Origin: Phytomonas francai
Lineage: Eukaryota; Euglenozoa; Kinetoplastea; Trypanosomatida; Trypanosomatidae
Length of the DNA: 64,000 bases
Reading direction: 5' to 3'
Assembly: GCA_001766655.1 (NCBI GenBank)
Contig: MJCC01000004.1
Coordinates: forward strand, 881,421 to 945,420
This document shows positions 1 to 10,776 of the stretch, piece by piece. Below the pieces are notes generated by a model. The model made no database searches and was not told the origin of the DNA. It saw nothing but the letters and a program-made list of their open reading frames with translations. The position numbers and the translations under genes were made by a program. Each line of letters starts with the position of its first letter. Positions within the stretch are counted from its first letter, which is position 1.

Positions 1-126
1 GAAATAGAGACCAGAAATCTAATAAATTCAAGAAAAAGTAGCGAATAGTATACATAATAAGGCCTTTTAAATTCATCCCTAAAGTGTAAACAGATGAAAT
101 TTAAAAATTAAGAGTGCTCACGCATT

Positions 127-1521
127 CTAAAATGTCGTGTGTAATGCAGTCGTTTGATTGTGCGATTTCTTTAATAATGTTGATTCGTAATAATACGTAC
201 CCGCACCCGGAATATTATTAGCAGCGTTACCCGTAAAGCGAACATCTTTGCCCCAGCTAGAGTTCCCCAGTTTAGAATGAGGTCCTAAGTTATAACTTCC
301 GGGTCCAGGGGTTTTATTATGACTCAACGTATTTTCGCCTCTCGTGGAGTTTCCAAAGATGCTTTTCAATGTTGCAGGTTTCGGCCAGTCATATTTGATA
401 TCATAAAATGGGCTAGGCTGCACATGTGGTTTTGCATGGTGATCTACAGGATTCTGAACTCGCATAACACGATGTGGAAACCTAAGAGGTCTGTTCAAAG
501 GTAAGGGATCACGATCTCCAATATCACTCATATGCAAAGATACAGGTTGGTGGAAACGTGGAACCGTGGACCCAAAAGGAGATTCACCTCCAAAGTGAAG
601 TCTCTTTGGGAGTGGTTTGGCATCATAAAATTCAGACACCTCTGTGTAAGAGCCTGCGTTATCCGTAAAGCGATCTGCGGTGGAAGAAAAAGGAAATGCC
701 TGCGATTCTTTAGAAGGTTGAGGGCGTCGAGGTACAACCTCGCCGGTGTAGTGCCCTGGACCGGGAGTTTCGCCATTCGTGTTTTTTGGGAAACGTGGAG
801 CGGAGTAGCCGAAATCTTCGGTCGGTTTAGAATGGGCAAAACCTGACGTGATTTCATAAGTACCGGGGCCAGGAACCTTTGTAATAGGAGGCTGCGACCT
901 GGCTGTTGTGGACACAAACATGGACGATGGCTTGGAGTTGTAGAAAGTGTGAAGTTTTGAATTGGTCTCATAGCTGCCAGGTCCAGGTGTTGAGGACTGC
1001 TGCGAGGAATTACGACCACTATATCGATTAAAGTTGACAGTACGAGAAAGCGCTTTCCGTGGGGGTGGTAATTCAATTGATTGATGAACCCCAGGACCAG
1101 CATCCACTTCTGATGGAGCAACACCATTCTCTCTTCCAACTGGGAACTTGTAAGCTCGGCAACGTCTTTTTGTTGGCCACTTATCAGCTAATTCGTAAGA
1201 CCCCGGACCCAGAACGCCACTGTCCCTCGAAAAGGGGAATCTTACTGAAGTAGATAGAAAAGGGCAAGCCGCTAAACCATTTTTACTCGATACCAGAGAT
1301 TGTGTAATATCATAAGTACCTGGCCCAGGTGTCTTTAAATCAGTAAAATGTTGTGGCAAACGCTCTGATGTCATACCAAATGGAGCATATGCTGTATTAG
1401 AGGGTATTTTATAGCCAATATCATATGACCCAGGACCTATTTGAGGACCTACACTTGTTTCATTATGTAAAGCGGTAGCTTTTGCTCGCACCAATGGAAG
1501 TTCTTTAATGACTTCAGTCAT
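127..1521 (-). CDS. STPG2/SHIPPO-like sperm-tail PG-rich repeat protein
   Basis: The 464-residue protein carries a regular array of Pro-Gly-Pro-Gly-x-Tyr motifs near residues 29, 65, 105, 142, 179, 217 and 253, about 37 residues apart. Two more lie near the C-terminus (PGPGSYNLG and PGAGTYYYE). This is the STPGR (SHIPPO) repeat of flagellar and axonemal proteins. Length, the first repeat context (GPGSYDI followed by a SYAPF-like block) and the spacing resemble animal STPG2 more than ODF3. The family is linked to microtubules of cilia and flagella, so a flagellar role is inferred. The repeat at residue 142 (AGPGVHQ) and one near 290 (NAGSYTE) are degenerate. It is the distal of two minus-strand genes transcribed leftward from the strand-switch region. 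The ATG is the first in frame. Confidence 0.8.
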   Translation of the reverse strand: MTEVIKELPLVRAKATALHNETSVGPQIGPGSYDIGYKIPSNTAYAPFGMTSERLPQHFTDLKTPGPGTYDITQSLVSSKNGLAACPFLSTSVRFPFSRDSGVLGPGSYELADKWPTKRRCRAYKFPVGRENGVAPSEVDAGPGVHQSIELPPPRKALSRTVNFNRYSGRNSSQQSSTPGPGSYETNSKLHTFYNSKPSSMFVSTTARSQPPITKVPGPGTYEITSGFAHSKPTEDFGYSAPRFPKNTNGETPGPGHYTGEVVPRRPQPSKESQAFPFSSTADRFTDNAGSYTEVSEFYDAKPLPKRLHFGGESPFGSTVPRFHQPVSLHMSDIGDRDPLPLNRPLRFPHRVMRVQNPVDHHAKPHVQPSPFYDIKYDWPKPATLKSIFGNSTRGENTLSHNKTPGPGSYNLGPHSKLGNSSWGKDVRFTGNAANNIPGAGTYYYESTLLKKSHNQTTALHTTF

Positions 1522-1959
1522 TTTGATTTCAATACTATAAATAAATAAATAAATATAAATATAAATAAATATAATTATAAATATATATATATATATATAT
1601 GTATATGCTCAATTCCTTTTTACAATATATTCTAAATTTCTTTAAATTTTTAAATAATATGAAGATAGAAACAAGTTAAAATTTGTTTAAAATAAGAAAA
1701 ATGTCCGAAGTTCCTTACATGTTAAATGTTCTCGATAAATAAATAAAATCGCATATACCTTGTAGAATAATCGTAGAAAGAGAAGATCCCTCCATTTTTC
1801 AATATAAAATATTAAAAACCATATAAATGTGGAATATATTGAATATATTGAAATATGAATCATAACTCGAGGTCTTTCTCTATACAAAAGTTGTTCTTAC
1901 CATTTTAAAAGCCCCTATCGCAGAGTATTTTTTTTTTACAAAGTTAGCTCATCGAATGC
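1522..1959. other. AT-rich spacer with TAAA/TA simple repeats
   Basis: Spacer between the two minus-strand genes. It holds a run of TAAA-like units passing into alternating TA (about 1536-1602). I see no believable gene. The processing signals for the two transcripts should lie here, but I cannot place them. Confidence 0.6.
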
Positions 1960-4383
1960 TTATATAAAACGCATCAAAAGGAAAAATAGAACGATTAAAA
2001 TAATATAACTCCATGTTTTATATGATGCCATCCATCTTGTACACCAAGGCTTAAAAGGCCTTGAAGCACAAATAGGGCATAAAAAAAGGTTTTCCTGTTG
2101 ATGAGAGGCAAAAAAAAGTCCTTGGGGTTGGGAAACCTCTCCACACCATGAGCACAGCTTCGTTTGGTTTGGCTTGTAGGCAAGATGTAATCTTTCGCCT
2201 TTAATAGTCACGATCGGCTCTGATTTGCAACACATGCCATAAGTTTTCTCGCAGATAAGGCATTCCCAAATTGCCATTTCAGAAGAATGATTAAAGCATG
2301 AATAATTTCTAGTGTGTACTAGCCATAAATTATGCCCGTTGTCGCATTTTGGAATCCAGTTGGAAAATAAAACATCGGTTATCTTATTAAGTAGCACATC
2401 AAGAAAAATAGTTAATCCAATAATCAATGGAAATTCTTGGCGCATTGTAGTGTCAAATAAAATGTAGTTTCCTTTAATTTTGCTACCCTTCGAGGGAAAT
2501 CGGATATGATCTAAACAAACAACGCGTCGATGTTTGAAGCCTTTGAAAAAGCTGTTTCGGTCTGATTCGGATAAAATACGGGCAACTGGAACATTATCAA
2601 AGGAAGAGGGGGAGCTGCTAACCGAAATATTTTCGCGCATTCCATTGTTTAACATACCTCGCCATTTGTCTATCTGTTGTATAGATTTAGGAAATATTTG
2701 TTCGATATATGTCAGACATACTCGAACATCTTCCTCTATTCTAATATGCTTACATGTAGCCCTTTTTTGTTCTAATAGAGCATAAACATGAGCTGCCAGG
2801 GAACTTGTTTTATCACTCCTAAAGTTTGCCATCTGGAAAACTGCATCCTGATCTTCCGCCCAATTCAAAACACAGTTTTTTGAAATAATATTAAAGAAAA
2901 CAGTGTTCTCAGTGCCCAATTCTCTTTCAAATGACAAAATCAACTGCTTACAATCATCGGTAGTCAAAAATTTTAGGCATCTTGAAAATAGGGAAACACC
3001 TGTTTCATCCAAGGCTTTAATAAAAGAACCTTTTGTGAACAGCTCCAGCACGTCAAGAGTAATGCATGCGTACACTTCAAAATGACGAAGCACATAACGA
3101 TCACCGATCAATTCTCCCTTACGTGACAAAGGGTTCATAAGACTCAACCACAGTTCTAACAGGTTATTTAAGTGAACATGGCGTACGTGAGGAAATCCAT
3201 CTAACGACAAAAGGCATTCCCTCAAACTAATAAGGCAATTTCTGTAAAAACTGGAATAAATGTCGATAATGTCATTAACGCACTTGCAAAGCGAGTCATT
3301 TGGGAAATCTTTGCTCTGCACTGCAAGCAGGTTTTTATTTTGGTCGTCATTATTGGTGTACATCGTAATAAATATTTCAGTTAAAAAAGGAATTGTACAC
3401 AAAAGCTGGGCTACTGAGGAGGGATCGTAAATTGGACCTCGACGCCATTCTAGTGCAGGTTGGGATATATTTCTGTGCGAAAGCAAAACAGGTGAGCAGA
3501 TTAATAGTGCGGCAATAGTGTCAGCAGAGGTTAACATTGTTTCCTCAAATACAATTTTCGCCGAAAGATTTCGAAATAGTGTCGGAGTTGTATAGTATTG
3601 GATGAAGGCAGTTAGAACACAATGATAAAATGGAAATTCAATAGCAGGCTTTTGGGAAAAAAATGAGTGCAAATACTCTTGCAAGCGATGAACACAACCA
3701 ATAATGCCAACAGTTTGTCTTGAGATAATCTCATTCCCATGCTTCTCACATCTACGCATTGCATAGCAAAACATACGTAATATAAAGTATGGAAGTGGTA
3801 GGCAAGGAAGACATGTCATTATCTTCTTTGAAGAGGGCTCTTTACGTGTCACCAAAGGTGGAATCCAAAAGGGGACAAGCAACAGAGGTTGACATTTAGA
3901 CCGTGGCAAATTGTATAAGCTAACGTCATTGGGTTCGCCTAGAAGACTAAATGAATTACGATACAATGTTGATAAGGGGAAGTCAACAGTGTATTTGGCA
4001 GGGGCTTCTTCAGACTTTTCAACAAGTTTAGACTTCCAGTTGCCCTTTGCTTTTATTGAAAAATCAACGGATGGTAACGAAAATGAGTCTAGAAGATTTA
4101 TGAAGGGAGTACTCGGAGCTAAAAAGCGAAAAAGTGCCGATGCCATTGGGGAATTAGGCGAGTTATTCGCTATGTCCATCCAGCATGGATTTTCCTCTTG
4201 AAAATCTGAATCACAATGGCGTCCAAAAATGCGATCACAAAGAATAATGAACCCATCCTTACGAAAAAATGAATCTAAATATTCCTTTGTTTCAGCATGT
4301 AGAGGCTGGTACGGATAGTTAACCTTACAAAAAAATGAATTAACAGCGAGAATTTCTTTCTCGACTGCAAACTCACTATTCAT
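1960..4383 (-). CDS. SMPD4-like (neutral sphingomyelinase 3 family) C-tail-anchored membrane protein with zinc-binding cysteines
   Basis: The 807-residue protein aligns by eye in several blocks with SMPD4: an early FRFLAPSTPFINLL segment, a mid-protein LLELWLSLMNPL segment followed by a long helix, and the IRFPSKGSKIKGNYILFD block near residue 640. It ends in one hydrophobic segment (about 787-806), matching the C-terminal anchor of SMPD4, which sits in ER and nuclear-envelope membranes. Just before the anchor lie paired cysteines C708/C711, C718/C719, C744/C747 and C769/C772, which look like zinc ribbons and which I do not recall in human SMPD4. It is the first gene left of the strand-switch region. 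Sphingomyelinase activity of this family is itself debated, so only family membership is claimed. The alignment was done by memory and needs a profile search. Confidence 0.55.
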   Translation of the reverse strand: MNSEFAVEKEILAVNSFFCKVNYPYQPLHAETKEYLDSFFRKDGFIILCDRIFGRHCDSDFQEENPCWMDIANNSPNSPMASALFRFLAPSTPFINLLDSFSLPSVDFSIKAKGNWKSKLVEKSEEAPAKYTVDFPLSTLYRNSFSLLGEPNDVSLYNLPRSKCQPLLLVPFWIPPLVTRKEPSSKKIMTCLPCLPLPYFILRMFCYAMRRCEKHGNEIISRQTVGIIGCVHRLQEYLHSFFSQKPAIEFPFYHCVLTAFIQYYTTPTLFRNLSAKIVFEETMLTSADTIAALLICSPVLLSHRNISQPALEWRRGPIYDPSSVAQLLCTIPFLTEIFITMYTNNDDQNKNLLAVQSKDFPNDSLCKCVNDIIDIYSSFYRNCLISLRECLLSLDGFPHVRHVHLNNLLELWLSLMNPLSRKGELIGDRYVLRHFEVYACITLDVLELFTKGSFIKALDETGVSLFSRCLKFLTTDDCKQLILSFERELGTENTVFFNIISKNCVLNWAEDQDAVFQMANFRSDKTSSLAAHVYALLEQKRATCKHIRIEEDVRVCLTYIEQIFPKSIQQIDKWRGMLNNGMRENISVSSSPSSFDNVPVARILSESDRNSFFKGFKHRRVVCLDHIRFPSKGSKIKGNYILFDTTMRQEFPLIIGLTIFLDVLLNKITDVLFSNWIPKCDNGHNLWLVHTRNYSCFNHSSEMAIWECLICEKTYGMCCKSEPIVTIKGERLHLAYKPNQTKLCSWCGEVSQPQGLFFASHQQENLFLCPICASRPFKPWCTRWMASYKTWSYIILIVLFFLLMRFI

Positions 4384-5759
4384 AGCTTAATTCTATTGGT
4401 GATGGAAAAAATGTTAAACTGAAAGATAACAAAAGAAATACCAGGTTTAAAAAAAAAATGAAAAAGTCCTAACCAGAAATGACAGCAGATGGAAGAAATT
4501 CAAAACATTAATAATTCAATGATAACCAAACAATAATGACTTAACGCCTCCAAACACATAAACATTCGGGCATTCACACCCTTTGATAAATATTTTTGTT
4601 TTGTTAGGCTGCGGGAGGGGGGTGGGACACATTGCATCCCCCTCCTTGACTACGATGCTGAGGCAACCCCGGCCGCACCCTCTTAAAAAAAAAAGAAGAA
4701 AAAGCCAAAGCAGACCCTATCTTGAGAAAAGTTGTTGCCAGAAAGAATCAAATTTTCTTATTTTATTTTTAGACGAATGCCCACCACCATGTACTACAGT
4801 TAAAGGGGGAAAGGGGGGAATTTCTAGTATTTGCAAATTTAGTTGGTTCCCGGGCAACCCTTTCAACCCCCAACTGATTACCACATGGATATTTCGAAAT
4901 CTACGCCGCTTCGTGTGAAAAAATTAGTGCACTGCAAAACTGCCTAACGCCATTTTGACACACCCATGGGGTATGCAAACCCCTTTTTCGATCAATGTAA
5001 TTCTGCTATATAAAAAAAAAAGGGGGGGGGGGGTATTTTTATTTTGGCATGCATTTTTGTCTATAGGGGTGTTATAGTGACAAGTTCGCTTTAGTTTAAA
5101 AACATTATTAACTAGGAATTTATCATATGATCTCTTTTCCCTTCGGGTCTAATGCATCATAGTTAAATACTGCGCATATTACTGTTACGTATTTTAATAT
5201 TTGTTCTTTATGCCAACTTTCAATTCTCCTTCCGGCATTGATATTATTAATAGTAGAACAGTTATTAAGCATCTGTTCCGAAAAACAAAACTTGTATACT
5301 TATTTCAGATACTTATAGTTTGTTCCATCATTTTTTTTGCTAATACTTCTTCCCCATCCTTTTACAAATCTCTTGAGTGGATGGCTTACGTACTTTACCT
5401 CCTCTTTTCTTCCCTTTTTTTTATGTTTATAATTCATTGTATAATGATCTTTTCTTTTGCTTCTATGGATATGGTATTTACGTTTTATTATTTTAGAAAC
5501 ATCAAAGCATTATGTATACATGTACTACGGAAAGGGATTTCCTCTAGCTAATAAATATCAGCTCGCATTATTTTCTGATGTGCATGACTACGATATAATT
5601 TATGATGATTTTTTAAACAGCTACATTTAAATTAATACACAAAAAAATCGAACTTCATTCTATATGTTGACGGAAGCTTTAGTTGAAGATTTTTTTTATA
5701 GATATGCGTATGAAGTATTGTATTTTTTTGGTCTCTCCTTTAATTATTTATAGTCCTCA
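4384..5759. promoter_or_regulatory. Divergent strand-switch region, probable transcription start region
   Basis: Genes to the left are on the minus strand and genes to the right on the plus strand, so transcription must diverge from this 1.4 kb. It carries G-tracts in an otherwise AT-rich sequence: GGGAGGGGGGTGGG near 4613-4625, AGGGGGAAAGGGGGG near 4804-4819, and a 12-G run at 5022-5033 after an A-run. In trypanosomatids, divergent switches are the known initiation sites of RNA polymerase II units and are often G-rich; that is established, while use of this one is inferred. Two open frames inside (4583-4918 and 5201-5551) are low-complexity and were not accepted. I see no tRNA gene. Confidence 0.75.
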
Positions 5760-6830
5760 ATGTTTTCTAGACGACTTGTCTCAGTTCAGCCAGATATCTT
5801 GGAATGGCTTACAACGCAACGTAATACTTTGAACATTTTGAGGAAGGAGCGTTACAGGTTGGAAAAGGGATTTGTCGCTTATTTCAAAGACATTGTTGAG
5901 TTTTTGAAGAATCGAGAGTCTTCAAAGGGTAACGAACAAAGCGAAGATAAAAAGAGGGCTGAAAATGCAGAGAGATCGATTGGTCAATTTTATGAATCTG
6001 AAGAACTTACGAAGTCTATGAAATGGAAGCGTGTAACATGGAACGAAGATGCAGATTATTCAAGCTTTTCTAAGCGTATTTTAGACAATGACGCTATGTT
6101 TAAACGGGTTCCAGCATTTTCCTTCATGTCGGTTCACATCATAAAAGACCCATTGAGTACTGATTTGGTAAGTTTTCCACCATACAAAAAGAAAATAGAT
6201 CCAGGTGATTTAACCAGTCTTTTTTCCCAAGAACGAGATCCGAAAATAGTGAATTTGTACCCTACCACTGTCACTGCTGAACGACGTAGCGCATTCAAGG
6301 TTGACTGGTCTTCTGGAAATGTGGAGATTCTTGATACAGCGTCAGCTCAGGAGATACTAACCTTTCTTTCGACTGTCGCTCCTCGTCTTCAAGCGTTACA
6401 AGTGAAAATGGAGGATCAGCAAACTTGCCAAGTGCAGGATGTTGAAAAGGTAAGAGTACGCGTTGGTGCTTTAGTTAAATTCAACGAGTTTGACACAAGT
6501 TTCTGGGACGATGCAAAGCGGAAGACAGATGTGAACTATATCAACCCAGATGATCTTGAATTTTTTCTAAAATCAATCTTAAAATCAGCTTTTCTGTATC
6601 GATGGTTTTTAAAAGGGCAACAGATTCGTGTCGTACCACCTGGAAGCTCATATTTTATCGATATGGATGCAAAAGAGATCCATATACCAGCAAATTTCGC
6701 GGAATATAATTGGCTGAAAGCTCACGATAGATTCACGAAGATCGAAAGTGTATTCCTTAGCTTTCGCCGATTTTGGTGGGTCTGGTTTTCTGTGGGAATG
6801 GTACTTATCGGTGACGTTGAGCTACTTTAG
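5760..6830 (+). CDS. Hypothetical protein with C-terminal hydrophobic segment
   Basis: I do not recognise this 356-residue protein. The N-terminus (MFSRRLVSVQ) is basic and could be a mitochondrial presequence. Residues about 25-80 are charged and probably helical, and the middle is mixed. The end has an aromatic-rich hydrophobic stretch (about residues 330-350) that could be one membrane span close to the C-terminus. It is the first gene to the right of the strand-switch region, so it is probably the promoter-proximal gene of the long plus-strand unit. The ATG is the first in frame after a pyrimidine-rich stretch (GTCTCTCCTTT). Confidence 0.7.
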   Translation: MFSRRLVSVQPDILEWLTTQRNTLNILRKERYRLEKGFVAYFKDIVEFLKNRESSKGNEQSEDKKRAENAERSIGQFYESEELTKSMKWKRVTWNEDADYSSFSKRILDNDAMFKRVPAFSFMSVHIIKDPLSTDLVSFPPYKKKIDPGDLTSLFSQERDPKIVNLYPTTVTAERRSAFKVDWSSGNVEILDTASAQEILTFLSTVAPRLQALQVKMEDQQTCQVQDVEKVRVRVGALVKFNEFDTSFWDDAKRKTDVNYINPDDLEFFLKSILKSAFLYRWFLKGQQIRVVPPGSSYFIDMDAKEIHIPANFAEYNWLKAHDRFTKIESVFLSFRRFWWVWFSVGMVLIGDVELL

Positions 6831-7098
6831 CTCTTAAATAAATATACTAAAATATAAATAATATATATATTTATATATTTACATAAATCCCAGATTATTC
6901 AGTTTTCTGTTTAAAAAGGGTTAGTAAAAATTTATCAAATCAACCCATAGTACCTATCGAGTTGAATTCTCCATAAGACTTAATAAAGAAACTAATTGAT
7001 TTCCTGCCTAATTTATGAGTATGCTATCTTAAGAACTTAGACTAAAATTGTATTCGTTTTAGTTTTCTTATATATATTTTTGATTACAATTTAAGCTC

Positions 7099-7533
7099 AT
7101 GGAGGAACTAACTCTTCTGGAAGAAGCATTCGCTCTCCTTCAAAAAGATGGAAAAATACCAAGAATTTCAATTCCTACAGCTTTACGTGCGGCCGGGTTA
7201 AATCCAAGTGAGGAAAAAATTAAGAAAATTATGCTTATCGCATCGGACCTTGATATGCCTGCTTATAAGAAATTGGTAGCTGAACATGATGACAAAACAG
7301 ACACTCTAGAAGCTGTTAAGGAAGCCTTCCGTGTATTTGACAAAGATTCGAATGGCACTATCTCAGTTGCTGAATTTCGCCATATTATGACAAGCATGGG
7401 CGAAAAATACCAAGAGGAAGAATTTCATGATCTCATTCAAGGATTTGATGAGGATGGTGTGATTCACTATGAAAAGCTTGTTGAAAGGATGCTCGCACCC
7501 TTTACAGATCATGTAACTCAAGTCTTAGATTGA
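7099..7533 (+). CDS. Calmodulin-like EF-hand protein with a single intact calcium loop
   Basis: The 144-residue protein has the size and four-hand layout of calmodulin and myosin light chains. Only the third hand, starting near residue 77 with [12 protein letters not shown], has all calcium ligands. The first two loops are degenerate. The fourth reads [10 protein letters not shown] and is two residues shorter than the canonical loop, so it should not bind calcium normally. This pattern resembles essential light chains and calmodulin-like adaptor proteins rather than true calmodulin, which keeps all four sites. The partner is unknown; flagellar and myosin-related roles are both possible. It sits alone between an unrelated membrane protein and SOF1. 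Confidence 0.8.
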   Translation: MEELTLLEEAFALLQKDGKIPRISIPTALRAAGLNPSEEKIKKIMLIASDLDMPAYKKLVAEHDDKTDTLEAVKEAFRVFDKDSNGTISVAEFRHIMTSMGEKYQEEEFHDLIQGFDEDGVIHYEKLVERMLAPFTDHVTQVLD

Positions 7534-7780
7534 GACCCAGTAAAATGCACAAGAATATGTATTTTTCTAGTATTACCTTGTAGAATTATCCCAATAACAT
7601 ATCCTTCCAATATTGGGCTTTCACGCTAAGGTTACTATTTTAGAATAAATATGTATATATCTTTTCCTTATCTATTTGATTGCTGTGCTTATACATTTTC
7701 TTTCACTAGTCTAGAACTTTATTCTTATTTATTATTGTTGTGGTTGTTATTCAAGAATTTCTTTGATTAAGCACATATAA

Positions 7781-9115
7781 ATGGTGAAAATTAAGACAAT
7801 TAGTCGTTCGGAGTTGGAATGGACGAAGGATCGCTCTACAGAAGTGCCGAAAGCCATTCGTAATTACGATCCTAAGTTCAATCCTATGGCAAAGCAGGTT
7901 GAATTTACAAGAGCTGTGCGTGCTGCTAAATTAGACAGAATGTTTGCCAAACCCTTTGTAGCTGCGCTGCAGGGACACCAAGATACAATTCGATGCATCG
8001 CGACAGATTACACAAGTTTGTCAACCACTGCCACCGGTTCCATTGATGGTGAGCTGATAATATGGGATATGCTAGCAAGAAAGTCTCGAGCAGTTATTAA
8101 TGCTCACCGCCACTCTATCGAAGGTGCCGTGATCTCACCAGATGGCGTTGCTTGTTTTACTGCCTCTCGAGACAAAGTTATCAAAATGTGGGACCTCGAT
8201 CTTGGGAGCTCTGAGGGGGAAATTGAGCCTGTTGTCGAGTATTTGGGAGATTTTCCATTTTCTTCTATCGACCATCATTTTCACAAACCCTTATTTTGTA
8301 CCTCATCAGATGCCATCAGTATTTGGGATATCAATCGTACGCAGCCCATTCAGAAGTTTTCCTGGGGCGATGACACTATCTCATGCTGCCAATTCAACCG
8401 AGTAGAGGCGAACATAGTAGCGTGCTGTATGTCTGATCGTGGTGTCTTTATCTACGACACGCGCAGCCAGTCAGCCCATAGCAAAATTGTCCTAGAAATG
8501 TGCTCCACGTCGCTCTCGTGGAGTCCGATGGATCCTAATGTGTTTGTGACCGGAAGTGATGATCGCAACTGCTATTTGTTTGATATTCGTGTCCCGGGTA
8601 GACCCCGAAATGTGTTCCAGGGTCACATTCAGCCTGTGTCGTCGGTAGATTTTTCGCCTGCAGGAAACATGTTTGTGGCGGGATCCCAGGATTACACCCT
8701 GCGAATATGGGACATTAATCAGATAGTCAAGTCGGACTCTTTAGATATGTTTCATACAAAGCGCATGGCTCGGGTTGCTTGCGTCAAATGGTCACCAGAC
8801 AATAATTATATTTATAGTGGTAGTGAAGATGCCGTTCTGCGTGTGTGGAAGTCAGACGCGAGCAAACCTATTAGACCTTTGAGGGGCCCAGAAAAGCATA
8901 CGTTTAATTATATGCGGACGCTGAAAAATAGATACCATAATTTTGTAGAAGTGAAACGGATCAGTAATCAGCGCAATGCCCCCAAAGCTGTTTTGCGCGC
9001 CTCTAAGCGGTTGAAAAAAGCTGGTAAGCGAGAATTGTTAAAGGAAATGTCCCGTAGGAAGACTGAAAACATTAAGCCACTCGCTAAGCGCAAGACCTAC
9101 GATTATGTTGAGTAA
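7781..9115 (+). CDS. SOF1: SOF1/DCAF13 WD40 ribosome biogenesis factor
   Basis: The 444-residue protein opens with a conserved basic leader (ISRSELEWTKDRS, then RNYDPKFNP), characteristic of Sof1/DCAF13. About seven WD40 repeats follow (for example LQGHQDTIRC, GSIDGELIIWD, GSQDYTLRIWD, GSEDAVLRVWK). The C-terminal Sof1 domain (RTLKNRYHNFVEVKRI to KPLAKRKTYDYVE) is rich in lysine and arginine. Sof1 is a component of the U3-containing small-subunit processome in the nucleolus and is needed for 18S rRNA maturation. The length matches the family (about 445-490). The ATG is the only plausible start and follows a T-rich stretch. Confidence 0.95.
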   Translation: MVKIKTISRSELEWTKDRSTEVPKAIRNYDPKFNPMAKQVEFTRAVRAAKLDRMFAKPFVAALQGHQDTIRCIATDYTSLSTTATGSIDGELIIWDMLARKSRAVINAHRHSIEGAVISPDGVACFTASRDKVIKMWDLDLGSSEGEIEPVVEYLGDFPFSSIDHHFHKPLFCTSSDAISIWDINRTQPIQKFSWGDDTISCCQFNRVEANIVACCMSDRGVFIYDTRSQSAHSKIVLEMCSTSLSWSPMDPNVFVTGSDDRNCYLFDIRVPGRPRNVFQGHIQPVSSVDFSPAGNMFVAGSQDYTLRIWDINQIVKSDSLDMFHTKRMARVACVKWSPDNNYIYSGSEDAVLRVWKSDASKPIRPLRGPEKHTFNYMRTLKNRYHNFVEVKRISNQRNAPKAVLRASKRLKKAGKRELLKEMSRRKTENIKPLAKRKTYDYVE

Positions 9116-9470
9116 ATATAGGATCTTTGTATGGATGCGTGTATGTTTATCCGTTTAAAATGCTAAGTAGTTTTATTAGTCATGTTAATTGCGGCATGCT
9201 AAATTTATTTTGTTCTAATTGTGTTTAATATATTAAATTCCCATAATAAGAAAGATCGTATCCCACTCGCATTTTTTTTATTTTTATTTTTTTGAGGGGG
9301 GGGGGGGGGCTATCCGCATAGGGTAACATATTTTATTTTGGGATTCTCTTTTTTCCAATTTTTATTTATTTATTTATCTGCCTTTTTTCCGGTTCTTAAA
9401 AACATATATAGGCCTTTCAGTTGATTTTTTTAAATTACTTGTCAACCTTAGTGTTAGAGCTTTTACAATA
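9116..9470. repeat. Spacer with 14-G homopolymer after a T-rich tract
   Basis: The spacer between SOF1 and the NME7-like gene contains a T-rich tract followed at once by GA and then 14 G (9296-9309). A second T-rich stretch near 9350-9375 probably serves trans-splicing of the downstream gene. No coding potential is visible. Confidence 0.6.
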
Positions 9471-10478
9471 ATGTCAAATTATAGCCGATTTAGCTTTATT
9501 GTTGAATACTTTGATCCACACGCTTCCTTGACGCGAACGTATCAGCTTCTGTATCATTTAGACGACCATACAATAGAGATGCACGACCTCAAGACTCAAC
9601 GCCTTTTTTTGAAGCGCTGTGTGTACCCCTCTCTTACGATAAATGAGCTTTTTATAGGAGCTATTGTAAATGTTTTTTCCCGACCTCTAAAGGTAATCGA
9701 TTATGGTGATGAGGCTACACGAAGACAGCTGGGTGCCAACTCCGAGACCGTCATGATAATCATCTCTGAGGACAGTTTCTTAAACTCTGGAAATATAGTG
9801 AGCTCGTTTATCGACGCAAAGCTACGTATCACCAATATCCGTATGGCAGACCTCTCGAAGGACCTCGTAGCGCTCTCTAACACAACTCAACGGGTCATTC
9901 TGGCTGTTTTGACTGCTTCTCAGGCACTTGAGAAGACGAGGGGTGTGTGCAAGCAATTCCTGCATGGGGTTTCCATAGTGGAGAATGACGAATTGGCTGC
10001 CGCCTTGGAAAGACTGATGCGTGATCCAGGTCCAACTACTGCTTCTCTAACAAACTGTGCAGTCTGTGTGATCAAGCCACACGCAATTACAAGTGGCCAT
10101 CAAGGACGCATCTTACAACGACTTTATGATGAGGGCTTTACTATTTCTGCCTTGGGTATGTACATGCTTACCACAGCCGACTCGGAGGATTTCCTTGAAG
10201 TATACAACGGAGTAATGCCCGAGTATAAGAAAATGGTTGAGCAGCTCTCTAGTGGCCCAGTTTGGGCTATTGAAGTTCGTGCTGAAAATGCCGTTGCTGC
10301 GCTTCGGGCAGTGTGTGGCCCTCATGATCCAGATGTCGGGCATTTGTTGTTTCCTCACACAATCCGTTCTCAGTACGGTACGAATCGGATATATAACGCC
10401 GTTCATTGTACAGATTTGGAAGAAGATGGGCCACTAGAATCTGAGTTTTTCTTCTCTCTTTTGCAAAACAAACAATAG
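9471..10478 (+). CDS. NME7: NME7-like nucleoside diphosphate kinase with DM10 domain
   Basis: The 335-residue protein has the NME7 architecture: DM10 domain (about residues 5-90), a first NDK-like domain (about 92-185) and a second NDK domain (about 195-330). The second keeps the phosphate-binding lysine in VIKPHAI (K202) and the catalytic histidine in YNAVHCTD (H312), a signature typical of NME7. The first is heavily worn: the expected IKPDA motif reads IISEDS, and no catalytic histidine motif is seen, so it is probably structural. NME7 is known as an axonemal doublet-microtubule inner protein and as a gamma-tubulin ring partner; a flagellar role is inferred here. The protein is slightly shorter than animal NME7 (about 376). 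Confidence 0.88.
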   Translation: MSNYSRFSFIVEYFDPHASLTRTYQLLYHLDDHTIEMHDLKTQRLFLKRCVYPSLTINELFIGAIVNVFSRPLKVIDYGDEATRRQLGANSETVMIIISEDSFLNSGNIVSSFIDAKLRITNIRMADLSKDLVALSNTTQRVILAVLTASQALEKTRGVCKQFLHGVSIVENDELAAALERLMRDPGPTTASLTNCAVCVIKPHAITSGHQGRILQRLYDEGFTISALGMYMLTTADSEDFLEVYNGVMPEYKKMVEQLSSGPVWAIEVRAENAVAALRAVCGPHDPDVGHLLFPHTIRSQYGTNRIYNAVHCTDLEEDGPLESEFFFSLLQNKQ

Positions 10479-10776
10479 ATAACAGGAAAAGAGTAGGCCT
10501 GTAGAACACGCCCCTCCGATGTATTATTATTTTTAAATAGGCAGTATTATGAAGCTATAACAACTGTAATAGAAGGCTTTTCACACCCTTGGAATTTTTT
10601 TGCTCTATTATATTTTCCTATATTTGTTCCTTTTTTATATTTATCATTTCGTTTCTTATATCCGCGCTTTTACACTTCTTTCATTGCTATTATTTACACT
10701 TATTTTAAAGTCTTTTGCTTAAATTCGCTACATTCGTTCTACAAAGAATACCATAACAGTAACACGAAAAAAAAGA